Assembly (NCBI GenBank): GCA_020025475.1 | Contig: JAHHSA010000004.1 | Coordinates: forward strand, 15,413-79,412 | Source: Oscillibacter sp. | GTDB lineage: Bacteria; Bacillota; Clostridia; Oscillospirales; Oscillospiraceae | Reading direction: 5' to 3' | DNA length: 64,000 nt | Part shown: positions 7,699-15,825 of the stretch, piece after piece | Numbering within the stretch: position 1 is the stretch's first letter | Layout: each line of letters starts with the position of its first letter | Program-made: the position numbers and the translations under genes | The notes under the pieces: generated by a model | Databases searched by the model: none | The model's input: the letters and a program-made list of their open reading frames with translations, nothing else | What the model was told of the DNA's origin: nothing

Positions 7699-9222
7699 TT
7701 ATTTCACAATCAGGGTCTTGCCATCCATCTCTGGCGGGCAGGCCAAGCCCATCACATCCAGGATGGTGGGCGCGATATCGGCCAGACGGCCGCCGGTCCG
7801 CAGCTCCTCACCAGCACCGCAGAGAATAAAGGGCACCGGGTTTGTGGTATGGGCAGTCATCGGAGAGCCGTCAGGCTCAGTCATGGTCTCCGCATTGCCG
7901 TGGTCAGCGGTGATCATGGCGATGCCGCCCATCTTCAGGGTGGCGTCTACCACGCGGCCCACGCACTCGTCCACTGTCTCGGTGGCCTTAACGGCAGCCT
8001 CATACACGCCGGTGTGGCCCACCATGTCGCAGTTTGCGAAGTTCAAAATAATGACGTCGTAGTTGCCGGATTCAATTCGCTCCACGCATTTGTCGCAGAC
8101 CTCGTAGGCGCTCATCTCCGGCTGGAGGTCATAGGTTGCCACCTTGGGAGAGGCCACCAGCACCCGGTCCTCACCGGGGAACTGGGTCTCGCTGCCGCCG
8201 TTGAAGAAGAACGTCACATGAGCATACTTCTCAGTCTCAGCAATGCGCAGCTGCGTCAGACCCAGGGAGCTCAGATACTCACCCAGACCGTTGCGCACCT
8301 CCTGGCGGGGATAGGCTACCTCCACGTTGGGCAGGGTGGCATCATACTCCGTGTTGCACACGAAGGTAAGGGGGAAGTGCTGGCAGGTGAAGCCGTCAAA
8401 GTCGGGGTCCACCAGAGTCCGGCTGATCTCCCGGGCACGGTCGGGACGGAAGTTGAAAAAAATTACGGAATCATGATCGGAGATGGTACCATCGGGGTCG
8501 CAGACCACAGGCTCCACAAACTCGTCGGTGACGTTTTTGTCATAGCTTGCCTGCACAGCAGCCACAGGATCCACATCCACATTGCCCTCGGCAGCCTCAC
8601 CGTAAACCATGGCGTCATAGGCCATCTCCACACGGTCCCAGCGCTTGTCGCGGTCCATGGCATAATACCGGCCCATAACCGTGGCGATCTTGCCGACGCC
8701 CAGTTCCGCGCACTTCTCCACAGTGGCCTTCACAAAGCCCAGGCCAGAGGTGGGAGACACGTCACGGCCGTCCAGGAAGGCGTGGATATACACCTTGGTG
8801 AGGCCCTTCCGCTTTGCCAGCTCCAGCAGGGCAAAGAGATGGGTCAGGTGAGAGTGGACGCCACCATCAGAGAGCAGCCCCATCAGGTGGAGCGCGGCAC
8901 CGTTGTTCAGGCACTCGTCCATCGCGTGGAGGTAGGCGGGATTCTCAAAGAAATCGCCGTCCTCAATGGACTTGGTAATGCGGGGCAGATCCTGGAACAC
9001 CACGCGGCCGCCGCCGATGTTGGTGTGGCCCACCTCGCTGTTGCCCATCTGCCCGGCGGGCAGGCCCACGTCAAGGCCGGAGGCCTCCAGCGTGGTGTGG
9101 GCATATTCGTTGAAGAACTGATCCAGCCGGGGGGTCTTGGCAGCACAGATGGCATTGCCGCTGCCGGGGACCGTCAGGCCGAAGCCGTCCATAATAATCA
9201 GTGTAGTCGGTGTTTTATTCAT
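7699..9222 (-). CDS. gpmI: 2,3-bisphosphoglycerate-independent phosphoglycerate mutase
   Basis: Interconverts 3- and 2-phosphoglycerate in glycolysis, using two Mn2+ ions and a serine phosphoenzyme. The N-terminal TTLIIMDGFG contains a metal-binding aspartate, and the catalytic serine lies in MGNSEVGHTNIG near residue 62. The C-terminal metal site appears as MITADHGNAETM. The chosen start gives 507 residues, close to the usual 510. It has GAGGG eight bases upstream; an in-frame ATG six codons earlier lacks a suitable site. It is last of the minus-strand glycolytic group pgk, tpiA, gpmI. Confidence 0.95.
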   Translation of the reverse strand: MNKTPTTLIIMDGFGLTVPGSGNAICAAKTPRLDQFFNEYAHTTLEASGLDVGLPAGQMGNSEVGHTNIGGGRVVFQDLPRITKSIEDGDFFENPAYLHAMDECLNNGAALHLMGLLSDGGVHSHLTHLFALLELAKRKGLTKVYIHAFLDGRDVSPTSGLGFVKATVEKCAELGVGKIATVMGRYYAMDRDKRWDRVEMAYDAMVYGEAAEGNVDVDPVAAVQASYDKNVTDEFVEPVVCDPDGTISDHDSVIFFNFRPDRAREISRTLVDPDFDGFTCQHFPLTFVCNTEYDATLPNVEVAYPRQEVRNGLGEYLSSLGLTQLRIAETEKYAHVTFFFNGGSETQFPGEDRVLVASPKVATYDLQPEMSAYEVCDKCVERIESGNYDVIILNFANCDMVGHTGVYEAAVKATETVDECVGRVVDATLKMGGIAMITADHGNAETMTEPDGSPMTAHTTNPVPFILCGAGEELRTGGRLADIAPTILDVMGLACPPEMDGKTLIVK

Positions 9223-9285
9223 GATCATTTCCCTCTTCATCGGGCCATTGGGCCCGCCATTTTACCATTTCGGTAAATGTACGAT

Positions 9286-9402
9286 TCCGCTGCCAGGGAA
9301 GCGGAATCCATCATCGTCCGCCTTTCCCGACATGATAGGTACGGAAAAACACGATGCGTGGCGGACGAGCCGACTGTTCATCAGAATTCAGCTTCGTCCG
9401 CC
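9286..9402. repeat. Hairpins and repeated CGTCCGCC octamers between tpiA and gpmI
   Basis: The spacer holds an ATTCCGCT/AGCGGAAT hairpin at 9286-9309. It also holds three copies of one octamer in alternating orientation: CGTCCGCC at 9315-9322 and 9395-9402, GGCGGACG at 9360-9367. These could act as an mRNA-processing or attenuation signal between the two genes. Confidence 0.5.
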
Positions 9403-9449
9403 ATAAAAGCTTTTGATCCGAAACCCGCAGGTTTCAGACATTTTTTCTC

Positions 9450-10223
9450 TTACTCCTGGTTTGCAGCGTTGATGATCTCAACAAACTGCTCGGGCTTCAG
9501 GGCAGCGCCGCCGATGAGGCCGCCGTCAATGTCGGGCTGAGCCAGCAGCTCGTGGGCATTCTTGGGATTCATGGAGCCGCCGTACTGGATGGTGACGGAG
9601 CGAGCCACGCGAGCGCCGTACAAAGAGCGGATGGTCGCACGGATGTTGGAGCAAACCTCGCCAGCCTGCTCGGCGGTAGCGGTCTTGCCGGTGCCAATGG
9701 CCCAGATCGGCTCATAGGCAATGATGCAGCGGCGCAGCTTGTCAGCGGGAACACCATACAAAGCGGACTTGACCTGCAGTGCGATCCACTCGGCGGTGAC
9801 GCCGGTCTCACGCTGCTCCAGGCTCTCGCCCACGCAGATAATGGGGTTCATGCCGGCATTGAGCACAGCGTGGACCTTCTTGTTGACAGTGGTATCCGTC
9901 TCGCAGAAATACTGACGGCGCTCGGAGTGACCAACGATGACGTATTTGACGCCCAGGTCCTTCAGCATGTCAGCGGAGACCTCGCCGGTATAGGCTCCCT
10001 TCTCCTCGAAGTAGACGTTCTCAGCGCCCACGGAGATCCGCAGGTCCTTGAATGCCTTGGCAGCAGCGGGAATGTTGCAGGCGGGGACGCAGATCAGAGT
10101 CTCACACCACTTGGCGCGGGGCATGATCTTCTTCATCTCCTCGGCAAACTTCTTGGTCTCGGTAGCGGTCATGTTCATTTTCCAGTTACCGGCAATAACA
10201 GTCTTACGATATCTGCGATTCAT
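9450..10223 (-). CDS. tpiA: Triose-phosphate isomerase
   Basis: Interconverts dihydroxyacetone phosphate and glyceraldehyde 3-phosphate. Active-site residues are visible: the N-terminal AGNWKMN with the catalytic Lys, GHSERR with the catalytic His, AYEPIWAIGTGKTA with the catalytic Glu and the phosphate-gripping loop, and a C-terminal GGAALKPEQF. The second ATG (10223) is chosen because AAAGGAG is ten bases away, whereas the first ATG is almost in contact with it. This gives 257 residues. Confidence 0.96.
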   Translation of the reverse strand: MNRRYRKTVIAGNWKMNMTATETKKFAEEMKKIMPRAKWCETLICVPACNIPAAAKAFKDLRISVGAENVYFEEKGAYTGEVSADMLKDLGVKYVIVGHSERRQYFCETDTTVNKKVHAVLNAGMNPIICVGESLEQRETGVTAEWIALQVKSALYGVPADKLRRCIIAYEPIWAIGTGKTATAEQAGEVCSNIRATIRSLYGARVARSVTIQYGGSMNPKNAHELLAQPDIDGGLIGGAALKPEQFVEIINAANQE

Positions 10224-10516
10224 CTTTAACATACTCCTTTATGTGTGTGTCGCGGGGAATTTTTGTAATCACGGCAACTTTTTGCCGCAAAAATACCCGC
10301 GTTCATGCGACTCTATCAATTTATACAAAACCCTGTCCCATTTGTCAAGCGAAAAAGCACTGGTTTTCTTTAAATTCTCTGTTTTTCTCAACAGGATCGC
10401 CAAATTTGTTCATTTTCTTCCCTACGTCAGAAAACAGGGAACAGGTGCGCAAAGCAGGGATTCCGCCATCGTCCATGGAAGATTTCACACGGATCAGCGG
10501 GGCTGATTCCCTCTGC

Positions 10517-11713
10517 TTAGGCGTCCAGCAGGCAGGCAACACCAGGCAGTTCCTTACCTTCCATAAATTCAAGGGAAGCGCCGCCGCCGGTGCTGATGTG
10601 ACTCATTTTGTCGGCGTAGCCCAGCTGCTGCACAGCTGCTGCGCTGTCGCCGCCGCCAATGATGGTGATGGCGTCGGTCTTGCTCAGAGCTTCGGCCACA
10701 GCTTCAGTGCCCTTTGCAAATGCGGGGAACTCAAATACGCCCATGGGACCGTTCCAAATCACGGTGCCGGCATCCTTCACAGCGTCGCAGTACAGCTTCA
10801 CAGTCTCGGGGCCAATGTCCAGGCCCTGCCAGCCGTCGGGGATCTCGCCAGCATGGACCACCTGGCTTTTGGCGTCGGGTGCAAATTTGTCAGCACAGAC
10901 CGTATCCACAGGCAGCAGCAGCTTGACACCCTTGTCGGCGGCCTTCTGCACCATCTCGTTGGAATAGTCCATCCAGTCAGCTTCCAGCAGGCTCTCGCCC
11001 ACCTTACCGCCCTGGGCAGCAGAGAAGGTATAGGCCATACCGCCGCCGATGATGATTGTATCTGCAATCTCCAGCAGGTTGTTGATGACACCGATCTTGG
11101 ATGATACCTTAGAGCCGCCCAAGATGGCCACCAGGGGACGCTTTGGATTGGCCAGTGCGCCGCCGATGACCTCCAGCTCCTTCTGGATCAGGAACCCGGA
11201 CACGGCGGGCAAATACTCGGCAACGCCTGCGGTAGAAGCGTGGGCACGGTGCACGGCGCCGAAGGCGTCGGAGACATACAGCTCTGCCATATCGGCCATC
11301 GCCTTGGCCAGCTCGGGATCGTTCTTGGTCTCGCCCTTTTCAAAACGGGTATTCTCCAGCAGAAGAATCTCGCCTGGCTTGAGCGCAGCAGCCTTGGCCT
11401 TGGCGTCCTCTCCCACTACATCGTCTGCCATAATGACGGGCTTGCCCAGCAGCTCAGAGAGGCGGGCCGCAACAGGCTTCAGACTCAGTTCGGGCTTCAC
11501 CTCGCCCTTGGGCTTGCCCATATGAGAGCAGGCAATGACAGCAGCATTCTGTTCCAGAAGGTATTCAATGGTGGGCAGGGCAGCGCGGATGCGCTTGTCG
11601 TCAGTGATGACGCCGCTGCCGTCCTTGGCCATGGGCACGTTAAAGTCGCAGCGGAGCAGGACCTTCTTGCCGGCAACGTCGACGTCACGAACAGTTTTCT
11701 TGTTGTAGTTCAT
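10517..11713 (-). CDS. pgk: Phosphoglycerate kinase
   Basis: Transfers phosphate from 1,3-bisphosphoglycerate to ADP. The 398 residues have normal family length. The N-terminal RCDFNVPM motif, the substrate region ACSHMGKPKG, and the C-terminal nucleotide-binding GGGDSAAAVQQLG followed by HISTGGGASLEFMEGK are all intact. GGAGG is six bases before the ATG. It is probably the first gene of pgk-tpiA-gpmI; the 290-base gap to tpiA contains no gene that I can see and no clear terminator. Confidence 0.96.
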   Translation of the reverse strand: MNYNKKTVRDVDVAGKKVLLRCDFNVPMAKDGSGVITDDKRIRAALPTIEYLLEQNAAVIACSHMGKPKGEVKPELSLKPVAARLSELLGKPVIMADDVVGEDAKAKAAALKPGEILLLENTRFEKGETKNDPELAKAMADMAELYVSDAFGAVHRAHASTAGVAEYLPAVSGFLIQKELEVIGGALANPKRPLVAILGGSKVSSKIGVINNLLEIADTIIIGGGMAYTFSAAQGGKVGESLLEADWMDYSNEMVQKAADKGVKLLLPVDTVCADKFAPDAKSQVVHAGEIPDGWQGLDIGPETVKLYCDAVKDAGTVIWNGPMGVFEFPAFAKGTEAVAEALSKTDAITIIGGGDSAAAVQQLGYADKMSHISTGGGASLEFMEGKELPGVACLLDA

Positions 11714-11813
11714 AGGGAACCTCCGTTATTATTTTATATTCATAATGGATGGGTATTCCGTTTTGACAGATGAATTTTGTTTTTCGATCACCGCTCCGGG
11801 CGGACAATCCGCC

Positions 11814-12320
11814 TCACAGCTCAGAGACCATTTCGCCTGTGCCCAGCAGGCCGGGATAGCCGGTCTGGCGCAGAGCCTCATAAACAAAGACCGCCACAGA
11901 GTTGGCAAGGTTCAGGCTGCGGGCCTCCGATACCATGGGCAGCCGCACGCAGCGGTCTCGAAGGGCCTCACGGAAGGCAAGAGGAAGTCCCGCCGTCTCC
12001 TTTCCGAAGAAGAGCCAGCTGTCCGGTGTAAACTGTGCCTCGTCAAATCGATGGGGCGCTTTGGTGGTGGCCAGCCAGCAATCAGCGGCAGCCTCAGGGT
12101 GGACTTGAAAAAAATCTTCCAGGCCATCGTACTCCCGGATTTCTACCAGATGCCAATAGTCCAGACCGCAGCGCTTCATGTTTTTCTTCACCATGGTCTC
12201 CGAGGTATCAAACCCCAGTGGGCGAATCAAATGGAGTCGGCTGCCGGTAGCGGCGCAGGTGCGGGCGATGTTCCCGCAGTTCTGGGGAATCTCAGGCTCC
12301 ACCAGGACAATATTGAGCAC
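11814..12320 (-). CDS. trmL: tRNA (cytidine/uridine-34 2'-O)-methyltransferase TrmL
   Basis: SPOUT-class methyltransferase for the wobble base of tRNA-Leu. The family signature is clear: PEIPQNCGNIARTCAATG near the N-terminus, FGKETAGLP in the middle, and LPMVSEARSLNLANSVAVF near the C-terminus, which forms the SAM-binding knot. The 168-residue length is typical. The start codon is GTG, with GGAGG seven bases upstream. It lies 100 bases upstream of pgk in the same orientation. Confidence 0.9.
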   Translation of the reverse strand: MLNIVLVEPEIPQNCGNIARTCAATGSRLHLIRPLGFDTSETMVKKNMKRCGLDYWHLVEIREYDGLEDFFQVHPEAAADCWLATTKAPHRFDEAQFTPDSWLFFGKETAGLPLAFREALRDRCVRLPMVSEARSLNLANSVAVFVYEALRQTGYPGLLGTGEMVSEL

Positions 12321-12735
12321 AAAGAAGCCTCCTTTTTTACACGATAGTCTTTATTTTAATTCTTTACGTCTATGATTTCAACTATAATCTAAGTATAAAC
12401 CGCACTTTTCAAGAAATATGTTTCCGGGAATACTATTTTTCCCTCACCGCCCCCCGTCTTTTCCCTCATTCCCACAGGAGCGGCGGGAAAGGGAGTGTTT
12501 CTTTTTCGGTTAACGCGCACAGGTGTACCTCTGTCCAATGGTACTGTTTTCTTGGCTTTGTCCCACAAAAACGCACAGATTATCCCAAAAGATTTGGATG
12601 TTTTTCTCGGACTTTTTCTGGATGAACACTAGATTTTCACTAAATATTTGGTATAATACAATAAAGTAAGATAGCGTGGCTCGCCTGTGTGCAGCTACGC
12701 CACCGCATTGATACCACAAAAAGGAGGGATCTCCC
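12321..12735. promoter_or_regulatory. Divergent intergenic region with the promoter of the glmU-prs-pth-mfd group
   Basis: AT-rich 415 bases with no gene that I can support. An extended -10 element (TGG directly before TATAAT, hexamer at 12652-12657) points toward glmU; its -35 (around 12630) is weak. I could not settle on a trmL promoter on the other strand. Confidence 0.55.
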
Positions 12736-13860
12736 ATGGATTGTCCGCGCAGTGCTGTGTTCTTCTTTGAGGAGGATGCATCTGTACCGGTCAACGCCAA
12801 ACCGCTGATGCTGGAAGCCGTCCTGTTTTGCCCGATCCTGAGATGGGCGAGCAATCAGTTGCTGGCTGATGGCGTACAGCGGTTTTTTGTCGTCTGTGGT
12901 CCCCGTTTTTCTCAGGAGGCCCGCGCCTGTTTCCCGGAGGATGCAGACGTCATTGTCTCTGAGCAGCAATCTGACCTTCACGCCTTTTTGAATACGCCCG
13001 ATCCCGTTCTGGTTCTGAGCCGAGCTGCCCTGCCTCTCAAGGAGGCTGGTGCGGGTTTTGCCTACCAGGCTGCGGGCTACGAGCTGCAAGAGGCCTGGCA
13101 GCAGAAAATGACCAACAATGTCTCTGCTGCCCAGCTGGTTCCCGGCTGGCTCCCCATTTTCAGCGCCGCTACCATTGCCGAGCTGGAGCTGATGCTCCGG
13201 GACCGCATTGTCCAGGCACATATCCAGTCCGGTGTCCGCATTCTGGACCCCAAGTCCGTGTATATCGACCCCAGAGCCGCCATCGGCTCCGGCACCATGA
13301 TTCTCCCCGGCACCATTTTGCAGGGCGAGACCATCATCGGTCAGAACTGCACCATCGGTCCTAACGCCCTTGTACGCAACTGCGAAATCGGCGACTTCTC
13401 AGAGGTCAACGCCTCTCAGGTTCTGGAGAGCACCGTGGGTCAGCGCACCCACATCGGTCCCTTTGCCTACGTCCGCCCCGGCAGCCACATCGGCAGCGAC
13501 ATCAAGGTAGGCGATTTCGTGGAGGTCAAAAACTCCACCATTGGCGACGGAACCAAGATCTCCCACCTCACTTATGTGGGGGACAGCGACGTGGGAGAGC
13601 ATGTCAACTTCGGCTGCGGTACCGTCACCACCAATTATGACGGTTTCCAAAAGCACCGGTGCACCATCGGTGACCACGCGTTTATCGGGTGCAACACCAA
13701 TCTGATTGCCCCCGTCACACTGGGTGAGGGCGCCTATACTGCTGCCGGCTCCACCATCACCGAGGACGTCCCCGCGGACGCCCTGGCCGTGGCCCGCGCC
13801 AGGCAGCGCAATGTGGACGGCTGGGCCGAGCGCAACCGCAAAATTCACGGCAAGGGCTGA
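12736..13860 (+). CDS. glmU: GlmU-like protein: intact acetyltransferase domain, degenerate uridylyltransferase domain
   Basis: The C-terminal part, from about residue 150, is a left-handed beta-helix of hexapeptide repeats matching GlmU glucosamine-1-phosphate acetyltransferase. The catalytic-His motif KISHLTYVGDSDVG and the acetyl-CoA segment GCGTVTTNYDG are present. A normal GlmU has about 450 residues with an N-terminal LAAGxGTRMxSxxPK motif. Here the protein is 374 residues and the first 150 contain no such motif. It probably acetylates but does not make UDP-GlcNAc. Identity is supported by the neighbouring prs, pth and mfd, the usual Firmicute order. AAGGAGGG precedes the ATG. Confidence 0.85.
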   Translation: MDCPRSAVFFFEEDASVPVNAKPLMLEAVLFCPILRWASNQLLADGVQRFFVVCGPRFSQEARACFPEDADVIVSEQQSDLHAFLNTPDPVLVLSRAALPLKEAGAGFAYQAAGYELQEAWQQKMTNNVSAAQLVPGWLPIFSAATIAELELMLRDRIVQAHIQSGVRILDPKSVYIDPRAAIGSGTMILPGTILQGETIIGQNCTIGPNALVRNCEIGDFSEVNASQVLESTVGQRTHIGPFAYVRPGSHIGSDIKVGDFVEVKNSTIGDGTKISHLTYVGDSDVGEHVNFGCGTVTTNYDGFQKHRCTIGDHAFIGCNTNLIAPVTLGEGAYTAAGSTITEDVPADALAVARARQRNVDGWAERNRKIHGKG

Positions 13861-13932
13861 TCCCCTTTTATCCTATGCTGCAAATTTCATGTAGATAAAC
13901 AACATACACATATTTATTGGAGGATACTGAAA

Positions 13933-14886
13933 ATGATTTCTCATGGTAAGGACATCAAGATCTTCTCCGGCAACGCAAATCGCAAGCTGGCTGAGGACAT
14001 CTGCCGCCAGATGGGCACCAAGCTGGGCGAGTCCGAGGTTGGCAAGTTCTCCGACGGCGAGATCTTCGTCTCCCTGTACGAGACCGTCCGCGGCAGCGAC
14101 GTGTTCGTGGTCCAGTCCACCTGCACCCCCGTCAACGACAACCTGATGGAGCTGCTCATCATGATCGATGCTCTCAAGCGTGCTTCCGCTGGTCGGATTA
14201 CTGCTGTGATCCCCTACTTCGGCTATGCACGTCAGGACCGCAAGGCTAAGGCCCGCGATCCCATCACCGCAAAGCTGGTGGCCAACATGCTCACCGCTGC
14301 TGGCGCTGACCGCGTGCTGACCATGGACCTTCACGCATCCCAGATCCAGGGCTTTTTCGATATCCCCGTGGACAACCTTGCAGGAAACCCCATCTTCGTG
14401 GACTACTATGCCAAAAAGTTCGGCACTGACTGTGAGAACATGATGGCCGTCTCCCCCGATGTGGGCTCTGTGGCCCGTACCCGTGCCTTCGCTCAGAAGC
14501 TGCACATGAACATGGCCATTGTGGACAAGCGCCGTCAGAAGGCCAATAGCTGCGAGGTCATGAACGTCATCGGTGACGTCGTCGGCAAGGACTGCATTCT
14601 GTTTGACGACATGGTGGATACCGCCGGTTCTCTGTGCAACGCCGCTCAGGCCCTGATTGACCACGGTGCAAAGAGCGTTCACGCCTGCGCTTCTCACGGC
14701 GTTTTGTCCGGCCCCGCTATCGAGCGTCTGAACAACAGCCCCATCCAGGAGCTGGCTCTGCTGGACACCATCCCCGCCAATGTCCAGGCCTGCGACAAGC
14801 TGAAGTATCTGACGGTTGCTCCCATGTTTGCCGAGGCCATTGAGCGCATCTATCAGGAGATCTCCATCTCCAAGCTGTTCCGCTGA
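13933..14886 (+). CDS. prs: Ribose-phosphate pyrophosphokinase
   Basis: Makes PRPP from ribose 5-phosphate and ATP for nucleotide, His and Trp synthesis. Visible features: N-terminal FSGNANRKLAEDIC, the SDGEIFVSLYETVRG region, RQDRKAKARDPITAKL with the regulatory flexible loop, TMDLHASQIQGFF, and the PRPP-binding VLFDDMVDTAGSL-type motif near residue 222. The length of 317 is normal. It follows glmU by 72 bases with TTGGAGGA before the ATG. Confidence 0.96.
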   Translation: MISHGKDIKIFSGNANRKLAEDICRQMGTKLGESEVGKFSDGEIFVSLYETVRGSDVFVVQSTCTPVNDNLMELLIMIDALKRASAGRITAVIPYFGYARQDRKAKARDPITAKLVANMLTAAGADRVLTMDLHASQIQGFFDIPVDNLAGNPIFVDYYAKKFGTDCENMMAVSPDVGSVARTRAFAQKLHMNMAIVDKRRQKANSCEVMNVIGDVVGKDCILFDDMVDTAGSLCNAAQALIDHGAKSVHACASHGVLSGPAIERLNNSPIQELALLDTIPANVQACDKLKYLTVAPMFAEAIERIYQEISISKLFR

Positions 14887-15070
14887 TTTCTCCCCGCCCT
14901 CGGGTGTTGAGAGTTCTCAGAGGTGCTGTCTCACTTCTTCTCAAGAAACAGACAGATTCATTTCGGAACGTAGTTTCCCCCAGCGAGTTTGAAACTGTGC
15001 GGTGACCGTTTTACCGCCGCAGCGATACGGCGGAGCAGGGACCGGGTTTCTCAAATCTCATAACCAACAA

Positions 15071-15100
15071 GGCGGGAAAGTTCAGCTTTCCCGCCTTTTC
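15071..15100 (+). terminator. Terminator or attenuator between prs and pth
   Basis: Perfect stem GGCGGGAAAG/CTTTCCCGCC with a TTCA loop and a short TTTT tail. The preceding 180 bases also contain a CCGCCG/CGGCGG hairpin. Because pth and mfd follow at once, this may be a partial attenuator. Confidence 0.65.
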
Positions 15101-15136
15101 GGAATATTTGAATCTAATTTCCAGGAGATATCATCA

Positions 15137-15721
15137 ATGTTTGGAAGCAAAACCTCCGCCGTGGACTGGCTGATTGTCGGCCTGGGCAACCCCGGCGACA
15201 AATACGAAAAGACCCGGCACAACATGGGCTTTCTCGCCGTGAATCTACTTGCTGAAAAGAAGGGCATCAAGCTCAACAAGGTGAAGTTCAAGTCCGTCTG
15301 CAACATTTGCGAGCTGGGCGGGGCCAGGTGCCTTGTGATGAAGCCCCAGACCTATATGAATCTCTCCGGCGAGGCCGTCCGGGAAGCTGTGCAGTTCTAC
15401 AAAATCCCCGCCGACCACGTGCTGGTGATCTACGACGACATCTCCCTGCCTGTAGGCAAGCTGCGCGTCCGGCCCACCGGCTCCGCAGGCGGCCACAACG
15501 GCATCAAGAACATCATTGCCCATCTGGGCACTCAGGACTTTCCCCGTGTCAAAATCGGCACCGGTGCCCCCTCCGACAGCAGCCAGATGATCGACTGGGT
15601 CATTGGCGTTCCTTCCCAGGCAGAGCGGAAGGTGCTGGCAGAGATGTTTGAAAAGGCCATCGACGCTGCTGCATGCATCATCGAAAACGGCACCCAGAAG
15701 GCCATGAACACCTTCAACTGA
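15137..15721 (+). CDS. pth: Peptidyl-tRNA hydrolase
   Basis: Releases peptides from prematurely dropped peptidyl-tRNA. Signatures: LIVGLGNPGDKYEKTRHNMGF with the catalytic His, KPQTYMNLSGE, VIYDDISLPVGKLR with the catalytic Asp, and GSAGGHNGIKNII. The in-frame ORF opens earlier, but the ATG at 15137 has AGGAG nearby and gives 194 residues, the usual size. Its position upstream of mfd is as in Bacillus. Confidence 0.96.
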   Translation: MFGSKTSAVDWLIVGLGNPGDKYEKTRHNMGFLAVNLLAEKKGIKLNKVKFKSVCNICELGGARCLVMKPQTYMNLSGEAVREAVQFYKIPADHVLVIYDDISLPVGKLRVRPTGSAGGHNGIKNIIAHLGTQDFPRVKIGTGAPSDSSQMIDWVIGVPSQAERKVLAEMFEKAIDAAACIIENGTQKAMNTFN

Positions 15722-15825
15722 CGCATAGTCGTCTCACAATCCGAATACACTGAATGTGGTGCAGGCCCCCTCTCCGGGGTTTGTGCCCTTTCGTCTTGAA
15801 TTTCTTTTTTCAGAGGGACTTTGCC

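Noticed and set aside
14887..15070. Structured 180-base leader before pth, considered as a T-box or other riboswitch
   Set aside because: It has hairpins and a terminator-like stem, but I see no T-box UGGNACC core and no motif of a known aptamer.
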